DNA of 64,000 nucleotides from Bacteriovoracaceae bacterium UBA6261. GTDB taxonomy: Bacteria; Bdellovibrionota; Bacteriovoracia; Bacteriovoracales; Bacteriovoracaceae. Within the stretch, counting starts at the first letter, position 1, and each line of letters begins with the position of its first letter. Under the pieces are notes generated by a model. It worked only from the letters and a program-made list of their open reading frames with translations, had not been told where the DNA came from and did not search any database. Positions 59,076 through 64,000 of the stretch are shown piece by piece. The stretch spans positions 1 through 64,000 of the forward strand of contig DJVH01000015.1 in assembly GCA_002440825.1 (NCBI GenBank), given 5' to 3'. The position numbers and the translations under genes were made by a program.

Positions 59076-60308
59076 CAGATAGGTGACGCGTTCCAGGGCC
59101 GGAGGATGCGAGAAATAGAATTTGCTGTAAACCGGATCGGGGGTCAGCGAGCTCGCATTGTCACGATACATTTTCACCAGTGCAGTAATGAGTTTTTCAG
59201 CCTTGGCATGCTTGGAAGCAAACTCATCAGCTTCGTATTCATTCTTTCTTGAAAACCAGGCCATGACCGGAGTCAGGAAGTAAGTATAGACACCGGCAAC
59301 CATCGAAAACAATGTAAGCGCCATATAGTTGGTTGGGGTTTGAACACCATGTCCCTGAAAAAAGGCAAAATCATTTTTCAGATAACCAAGAACGGCAAAT
59401 CCGATGAAACTCATCACAAAGCCTTGGATCATTCCTTTGAGAATATGCTTTTTCTTCATGTGGCCAAGTTCGTGTGCGAGAACGGCCTCAACTTCTTCAG
59501 CTTCGAGCGTATTGATTAAAGTATCAAAGAAAACGACACGTTTATTTTTTCCAAAGCCCGTAAAGTAGGCATTGCCGTGTCCGCTTCTTTTTGAGGCGTC
59601 CATGACAAAAAGACCAGAGCTTTTAAAACCACAGCGCTCCAATAAATGAACGATTTTTTCTTTCACTTCTCCTTCCTGCAGAGGTGAGAATTTGTTGAAA
59701 ATGGGTGCAATAAAAGTCGGGTAAATGAAAATCAGCAACAACTGAACAATGGTGAGAAAAAGAAAAGCGTAAACCCACCAGGCGTTTCCAAGTTTTTCCA
59801 TAATTTTCAGAATAGACCAGGCAATCGGTCCACCGATCGCGACGGCAAGGATGGCACCTTTAAGTCTATCCATGATGTATGTTTTCAAAGTTGTTTTATT
59901 GAATCCATACTTTTCTTCTATGACAAAAGTAAAATAGAGACTGTGGGGAAGAGAAAGAATGCTGCTGATCAAACCCAGCAGCCCGAAAAAAATAAGACCA
60001 GTGGAAATTTCAGATTTGCCGAAGGTCATAGAAAGACGATTTAAAAATTCAAGTCCTCCGCCCAATGTCCACACAAGGAAAACAACAAGATCAAAAAGAT
60101 GAAAATATTGGCTTACTTTAATTTTTTCTGCAGAATAATCTGCTGCTTTCTGGTGCTCGGCCAGCGTTATAGAAGAAGCAAACTTCGCCGGAACGGCGTT
60201 GCGGTTTTTTACAATATGATCGAGATTTCTTTTATCTAAAATACTTTCGACCAGACTTTTAAGAAAAAGAGCGAGGAGAAAAAATTTGGTAAATAAGTTC
60301 GCGTGCAT
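59061..60308 (-). CDS. Ste24-type CAAX endopeptidase-like membrane metalloprotease
   Basis: 415 residues with several membrane helices and the zinc motif H279-E-L-G-H283 ('AVLAHELGHMKKKH'), plus a downstream acidic ligand in 'NEYEADEFASKHAKA'. 'EEKYGFNKTTLKTYIMDRLKG' is typical of M48A peptidases. It likely clips membrane proteins in quality control. ATG 60308 with AAGGA 7 nt upstream is the start; the frame's earlier 65 codons run into the divergent gene and are not coding. Confidence 0.92.
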   Translation of the reverse strand: MHANLFTKFFLLALFLKSLVESILDKRNLDHIVKNRNAVPAKFASSITLAEHQKAADYSAEKIKVSQYFHLFDLVVFLVWTLGGGLEFLNRLSMTFGKSEISTGLIFFGLLGLISSILSLPHSLYFTFVIEEKYGFNKTTLKTYIMDRLKGAILAVAIGGPIAWSILKIMEKLGNAWWVYAFLFLTIVQLLLIFIYPTFIAPIFNKFSPLQEGEVKEKIVHLLERCGFKSSGLFVMDASKRSGHGNAYFTGFGKNKRVVFFDTLINTLEAEEVEAVLAHELGHMKKKHILKGMIQGFVMSFIGFAVLGYLKNDFAFFQGHGVQTPTNYMALTLFSMVAGVYTYFLTPVMAWFSRKNEYEADEFASKHAKAEKLITALVKMYRDNASSLTPDPVYSKFYFSHPPALERVTYLEKLS

Positions 60309-60358
60309 GTGCAATCCTTCTATTTTTTTGTCTTTTAATGAACTATAGTATGGGCAAT

Positions 60359-61126
60359 ATGAAAATTCAGCAAATCTTCTACAAGAATACACTCCGCAAT
60401 TTTTGTTATCTAATAAGATTTGATGATGGCGCAATATACTGTATCGATCCATTCGGTGGAGGCGAAGTCCTCTCGGCCTTAAAAGGCCATACTCTTCAAG
60501 CAATTCTCAATACTCACGATCACTGCGACCATTGGTCTGGAAATGAAGTCCTCATCCGCGAATACGACTGTGACGTGATGGCGCATAACGAAGCCAAAGT
60601 TCCTGGCAAAACTAAAAGCCTCGGCCATGGCGATATTGTTCATCAAGCCGGAGAATGGCAGCTTGAGGCTGTCTTTGCTCCTGGCCATACGATGAGCCAT
60701 CTTTGTTTTTTAATGAAAAAGTCCGGAGCCCCTTACGCACTTTTCACGGGTGATTGCTTTTTCAATGCGGGAGTGGGTAACTGCCACAATGGTGGAAGTG
60801 CTCCGGTTCTTTATCAAACGATCTCTGAATTATTTTCAAAGTGGCCGGATGAATTGCTCATTTATCCCGGGCACGAATATTTAAAGCGCAATCTTCAGTT
60901 TACGATTCATTGCGAACCTGACAATGCCAAGGCCGGAGAGTTTTTAAACCGGATTCAAGGTCAGAATCTCGACGAAATTTTTTACATCAATACAATGCAT
61001 ACTGAGCGTGAGTTCAATACATTTTTAAGATTGAATAATTCGACCATAAAAAAAACATTAAACTTAGAAAGCGCTGATCCCGAAAAAGTATTTTTAACTT
61101 TGAGGGAATGGCGAAATAAATGGTGA
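60359..61126 (+). CDS. GloB-like metallo-beta-lactamase-fold hydrolase
   Basis: 255 residues. The binuclear metal motif is H53-x-H55-x-D57-H58 ('NTHDHCDHWSG'), with 'APGHTMSHLCF', 'FTGDCFFNAGVGNC' and 'YPGHEYLKRNLQF' supplying the other ligands. The C-terminal helical part ('TEREFNTFLRL') matches hydroxyacylglutathione hydrolase (glyoxalase II), which clears S-lactoylglutathione. Start uncertain: in-frame ATGs at 60338, 60350 and 60359; the last gives the usual family N-terminus. Bcp follows after 9 nt. Confidence 0.9.
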   Translation: MKIQQIFYKNTLRNFCYLIRFDDGAIYCIDPFGGGEVLSALKGHTLQAILNTHDHCDHWSGNEVLIREYDCDVMAHNEAKVPGKTKSLGHGDIVHQAGEWQLEAVFAPGHTMSHLCFLMKKSGAPYALFTGDCFFNAGVGNCHNGGSAPVLYQTISELFSKWPDELLIYPGHEYLKRNLQFTIHCEPDNAKAGEFLNRIQGQNLDEIFYINTMHTEREFNTFLRLNNSTIKKTLNLESADPEKVFLTLREWRNKW

Positions 61127-61135
61127 GGATCAACT

Positions 61136-61609
61136 ATGACTTTTCCCAAAACAGGTAATCTTGCACCTGCTTTTTCTCTGCTTAATCAGAATGAGGAAAA
61201 AGTAGATCTTAAATCCCTTCGCGGAAAAAATGTCGTTCTCTATTTTTATCCAAAGTCGATGACTCCGGGATGTACGACTCAAGCTTGCGGTATCCGCGAT
61301 TCGAAAAAAGAATTCGCCAAGCTCAATACCGTAGTGCTTGGTCTGAGTCCTGATGAACCTAAAAAACTTCAGAAATTTATCGAAAAAGAAAAACTCAATT
61401 TTGATTTGCTCTCTGATCCTGACCATGCAGTTGCGGAAAAGTATGGTGTATGGGGACTGAAAAAATTCATGGGCAGAGAATTCATGGGTATTCTCAGAAC
61501 AACTTTTATTATTGATGCTAACGGAAAACTTGTTCATGTGATGGACGACGTGAAAACCAAAACTCATCACGATGATGTCATTAATTATATCAAAGAAAAT
61601 CTTGCTTAA
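61136..61609 (+). CDS. bcp: thioredoxin-dependent peroxiredoxin (Bcp)
   Basis: 157 residues. Peroxidatic Cys46 and resolving Cys51 in 'TPGCTTQACGIRD' are the hallmark of Bcp/PrxQ. Reduces peroxides and organic hydroperoxides in the cytoplasm. Normal length. Follows the GloB-like gene by 9 nt, making a small detoxification pair. Confidence 0.95.
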   Translation: MTFPKTGNLAPAFSLLNQNEEKVDLKSLRGKNVVLYFYPKSMTPGCTTQACGIRDSKKEFAKLNTVVLGLSPDEPKKLQKFIEKEKLNFDLLSDPDHAVAEKYGVWGLKKFMGREFMGILRTTFIIDANGKLVHVMDDVKTKTHHDDVINYIKENLA

Positions 61610-61616
61610 GGAAACG

Positions 61617-62780
61617 ATGATGAAAATGATTGCGCTTTTATTTCTCTGTTTATTTATCAATGCCGAGGCGAAAACTCTGCAGGTGATGTCTTACAATGTG
61701 GAAAACCTATTCGATGCCAAACACGATGTAGTGAACGGTAAAGAGAAGAAAGACTGGACTTTTCTCCCGAAGGAAGCTCCGGGAAAGAAAGAAGCCTGCC
61801 GTCAGGAAAAAAACCGTCATCATAAAAAAGAATGTTTTGATTCGGACTGGACTGATTCAAAAGTTGAAATGAAACTTTCCAATATTGTCGATGTTGTGAC
61901 TAAAGATCGCGCGTTGCCTGATTTTCTCGCGTTGGTTGAAGTTGAAAATGCAGATGTTGTAGAACGTCTTGCCAAGAAACTTGGCTACGATAATTTTGAA
62001 ATCACAGAAAGTCCTGATGAGAGAGGAATAGACGTTGCCCTTCTTTATAAAGCAGGAAAAGACCTGAAGAAAGTTTCCAGAGCAGAACATTTAGTGCCTG
62101 TTGATTATCCGACCCGCAATATTCTTGAAGTGGAATTTTTGATTGATAATAAATATCCGCTGACAGTTTTTGTGAACCACTGGCCGTCACTTGCCAATCC
62201 GGATTCATGGAGAGTGAAAGCTGCTGACATTCTCGCCAACAGAACAAAAGAATTGTTGAAAGCAAATCCTAAAATGTCAGTGATTGCCATGGGAGATTTC
62301 AACACTATTGATGACAATGATCCGCATCCATTTAAAACGGTTCTCTACAAAGACAATCTTTTTGCTGATCTTGAACAAAGTTTTCTGGCCGCAAAGAATG
62401 TTGATGAAAAATTAAAGAAAGAAAAACAACCTGGGACATATTATTTTGCTCCAAAAGACCAATGGAATTCTCTCGATCATTTTTTTGCTAATGGGGAATT
62501 GCTCGACGGAAAAGATCTGGATGTCGATGTAGCTTCTTTCCAGATTTATGCACCGAAATTCATGACACATGAATTGAAGAAAAAAACATATGACGGCGAA
62601 GAAAAAAATATCAAGATCGTCATTGCGCCAAAACGATTTGAAACAGAAGCGTCGACTAAAGAAGCGATGGGATTTTCAGATCATTTTCCCATTGTCGTCA
62701 ATCTCACTTATCCGGAGGCTCTGGTGAAAAAGGCGAAAGCTGAGAAAAAACCTGAGAAGAAAGAAAAGAAAAAGAAATAA
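61617..62780 (+). CDS. secreted EEP-family nuclease/phosphodiesterase
   Basis: 387 residues from ATG 61617 (AAGGA just upstream) with signal peptide 'MMKMIALLFLCLFINAEA'. EEP motifs: 'MSYNVENLFD' (Asn), 'LALVEVENAD' (Glu), 'VNHWPSLANPDSWR' (His), 'AMGDFNTIDDNDP' (DxN) and 'GFSDHFPIVVNL' (SDH). The set resembles extracellular DNases of the EndA-like secreted group. A Lys/Glu tail ends the protein. It could degrade prey DNA in the periplasm or outside, which is inference. Confidence 0.9.
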   Translation: MMKMIALLFLCLFINAEAKTLQVMSYNVENLFDAKHDVVNGKEKKDWTFLPKEAPGKKEACRQEKNRHHKKECFDSDWTDSKVEMKLSNIVDVVTKDRALPDFLALVEVENADVVERLAKKLGYDNFEITESPDERGIDVALLYKAGKDLKKVSRAEHLVPVDYPTRNILEVEFLIDNKYPLTVFVNHWPSLANPDSWRVKAADILANRTKELLKANPKMSVIAMGDFNTIDDNDPHPFKTVLYKDNLFADLEQSFLAAKNVDEKLKKEKQPGTYYFAPKDQWNSLDHFFANGELLDGKDLDVDVASFQIYAPKFMTHELKKKTYDGEEKNIKIVIAPKRFETEASTKEAMGFSDHFPIVVNLTYPEALVKKAKAEKKPEKKEKKKK

Positions 62781-62810
62781 AAAAAGGCTCCGAAAGGAGC
62801 CTTTTTTGTT
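62779..62810. terminator. bidirectional rho-independent terminator
   Basis: Stem AGGCTCC (62785-62791) with GGAGCCT (62796-62802), GAAA tetraloop, A6 on the left and T6 on the right, between convergent genes. The stem matches the one at 2041. Confidence 0.93.
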
Positions 62811-63611
62811 TTATTTAATTGGTTCGCCGAGTCCGTATTTTTTTGGAGCGGAGGCGTAAGCTCTCTCCGCATCAGGCATCCAGGCATTGAGATTTGCTTT
62901 TCTGTTGGCATCGCTAGGGTGAGTCGACAAGAATTCGGGTGGCGCTTTTCCACCGCTTGCAGCACTCATGCGATCCCAAAGTCGTGGCGCTTCGGCGGGA
63001 TCATAACCGGCCTTCGCCATATAAATCTGGCCTTCTTTATCTGCAGCTGTTTCATCACCGCGAGAAAATTTCCGGTCGAAGAATGTCAGAGCAAAGCCTG
63101 CGGCAACACCGCCGACTTGAGCAAGTGTTTTACATGTATCTGTTTTACACAAGAATTGTCCGCCTGCTGCCACAGCAACACCGGCCACAAGTCCGATAAG
63201 ATTTTCTTTCATTGCGCGGGCATATCGTTGTTTACCGTGGCGAAGAGTAGCGTGGGCAACTTCGTGGCCAAGAACCGTGGCCAGTGCAGCTTCGGTTTTT
63301 AAAATCGGCATAATTCCGGTATAAACGGCAATTTTCCCGCCGGGCATACACCAGGCGTTCACTTCCGGGCTTTCAATAACAACATATTCCCAATTGAATT
63401 TTTCACCTGAAGCTGAAGCGATACGGTTGGCGACTCTTTGAACCATGTCGTTCCAGTCTTTGTTGGTAGACATTTTGGATTTGGATTTTACTTCCTGATA
63501 AGCTTTGGCGGCTTCAGCATTGATTTCAGCATCGCTGGGTTCTTTTACTCCCATGGAAGAGCAGCCGACCAGAGAAAGAATTAAACTTGTGACAATTAAA
63601 ATTTTTTTCAT
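62811..63611 (-). CDS. M48 family metalloprotease lipoprotein
   Basis: 266 residues. Lipoprotein signal 'MKKILIVTSLILSLVGC' (Cys17). Zinc site H116-E-V-A-H120 in 'ATVLGHEVAHATLRHG' and a Glu ligand in 'RGDETAADKEGQ'. Similar to LoiP/YcaL-type outer-membrane-associated proteases that degrade misfolded envelope proteins. Its start overlaps the next gene upstream (63608-63880) by 4 nt. Confidence 0.92.
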   Translation of the reverse strand: MKKILIVTSLILSLVGCSSMGVKEPSDAEINAEAAKAYQEVKSKSKMSTNKDWNDMVQRVANRIASASGEKFNWEYVVIESPEVNAWCMPGGKIAVYTGIMPILKTEAALATVLGHEVAHATLRHGKQRYARAMKENLIGLVAGVAVAAGGQFLCKTDTCKTLAQVGGVAAGFALTFFDRKFSRGDETAADKEGQIYMAKAGYDPAEAPRLWDRMSAASGGKAPPEFLSTHPSDANRKANLNAWMPDAERAYASAPKKYGLGEPIK

Positions 63612-63880
63612 ATTGCACTCAATTGGTCTGGAATTAATTCATCTACTAAAACTTGTATCGGAAATTTTTGTGAGCAATAGTCGATCATGGCCTTGACTTC
63701 ACCTTTTAAAAGTATGTCGCCTTTAAGATCAATGTCTCTATGCTGAGCATGATGTTCGTGGGGTAGAGTTGAGTAAAAACATAGGCCATCGTTTGCTTCA
63801 AGCTGAAAATAAAAAAAGGCTGAGTCTTCTTTATTCAGGCGGATAACGTAATGGAAAAGTTGAGTTGAATGATTGGCCAT
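63608..63880 (-). CDS. small hypothetical protein
   Basis: 90 residues, soluble. It starts 'MANHSTQLFHYVIRLNKED' and has an alpha/beta outline with a His pair ('PHEHHAQH'). Coupled to the M48 lipoprotein gene by 4 nt. Not recognised. Confidence 0.72.
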   Translation of the reverse strand: MANHSTQLFHYVIRLNKEDSAFFYFQLEANDGLCFYSTLPHEHHAQHRDIDLKGDILLKGEVKAMIDYCSQKFPIQVLVDELIPDQLSAI

Positions 63881-63881
63881 T

Positions 63882-64000
63882 TTCCTTATATTCCTTTTAA
63901 CTTCCTTATATGCCGTTGACCGTTGACTTGTTTACGAAGTCATTTAGAATAAAAGTTAAGTTATCGCTTTCACATTTACAAGTCATGGAGGACAAAAAGT
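63882..64000 (+). promoter_or_regulatory. promoter, repeats and RBS for a gene starting beyond the window
   Basis: TTGACT (63923-63928), 16-base spacer, TAGAAT (63945-63950). Upstream lie TTCCTTATAT twice, 20 bases apart (63882, 63902), and CGTTGAC twice in tandem (63914-63927). TGGAGGA at the far end looks like an RBS for a gene outside; alternatively ATG 63984 starts it (MEDKK). Confidence 0.55.

Noticed and set aside
60309..60503. 65-codon N-terminal extension of the Ste24-like gene
   Set aside because: It runs antisense through the start of the divergent GloB-like gene and lacks an RBS; ATG 60308 has AAGGA and begins the usual first membrane helix.
1..64000. Toxin-antitoxin, restriction, CRISPR, phage, transposon or RNA genes
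   Set aside because: Looked for transposase, integrase, methylase and toxin motifs, repeat-spacer arrays and tRNA/rRNA-like segments by eye and saw none. Small structured RNAs cannot be excluded without a covariance search.

Overview
This 64 kb window is a dense, moderately AT-rich bacterial chromosome segment that best fits a predatory Bdellovibrionota of the Bacteriovorax / Halobacteriovorax / Peredibacter kind. That placement is inference from content: an FHA-GGEEF diguanylate cyclase built like Bdellovibrio DgcB, eukaryotic-type Ser/Thr kinase signalling, many lipoproteins and secreted proteins, and a cluster of secreted peptidoglycan-modifying enzymes that includes a short PBP4-type DacB. 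I see about 62 protein genes, no rRNA, tRNA, CRISPR, insertion sequence or phage genes, and no gene-free stretch over 300 bases. The window is ordinary core chromosome carrying some lineage-specific genes.

Layout. 1-9422: end of an acyl-CoA dehydrogenase, a Lys/Ala-rich histone-like protein with a Cys3His motif, two unknown minus-strand genes, thiolase, a cyclic-nucleotide-binding protein, a VWA-like lipoprotein, then a GYF-like protein, an alpha/beta hydrolase with its nucleophile missing, and a lipoprotein. 9475-11514: Ser/Thr kinase. 11511-22194 (minus): about 10.7 kb of tightly packed genes: two acyl-CoA dehydrogenases, pgi, FHA-GGEEF cyclase, mutL, miaA, PEP-synthase regulator, and a PRC/MgtE-N/CBS protein coupled to an Nramp-type transporter. 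22291-28397: GH35-like protein, small FHA protein, LysM lipoprotein, secreted EEP hydrolase, rlmN. 28565-36284 (plus): sppA, lapB, three unknown envelope genes, then tolQ-tolR-tolA-tolB. 36414-39779: a degenerate enhancer-binding-type regulator with its own promoter, a small basic protein, an HD phosphohydrolase. 39926-46971: ftsE-ftsX-envC-like, a CtpA-type protease, xseA, and a sensor-kinase-like protein with an unrecognisable ATPase domain. 46968-48263 (minus): DnaQ-like exonuclease. 48391-57553: envelope/wall island with lytic transglycosylase, polysaccharide deacetylase, Cys-rich lipoprotein, L,D-transpeptidase, DacB, 3D-domain protein and two secreted unknowns. 57550-63880: orphan TonB-like protein, monoacylglycerol-lipase-like hydrolase, Ste24 protease, GloB-like hydrolase, Bcp peroxiredoxin, secreted nuclease, M48 lipoprotein and a small unknown.

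How it works together. Envelope biology dominates: the Tol system and FtsEX/EnvC/CtpA handle division and outer-membrane constriction, LapB and SppA handle envelope quality control, and the 48-57 kb island supplies enzymes able to deacetylate, crosslink, trim and cleave peptidoglycan, which in Bdellovibrio are the activities used on the prey wall. A second theme is proteins that keep a fold but have lost catalytic residues: the hydrolase at 7958, the AAA+ regulator at 36414, the kinase-like protein at 45304, the FHA protein at 24550 and the LytM protein at 41434 (the last is normal for EnvC). I regard the wall island and the AAA+ regulator lacking GAFTGA and Walker B as the most interesting content. 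All functions are read from sequence motifs; no database search was run.
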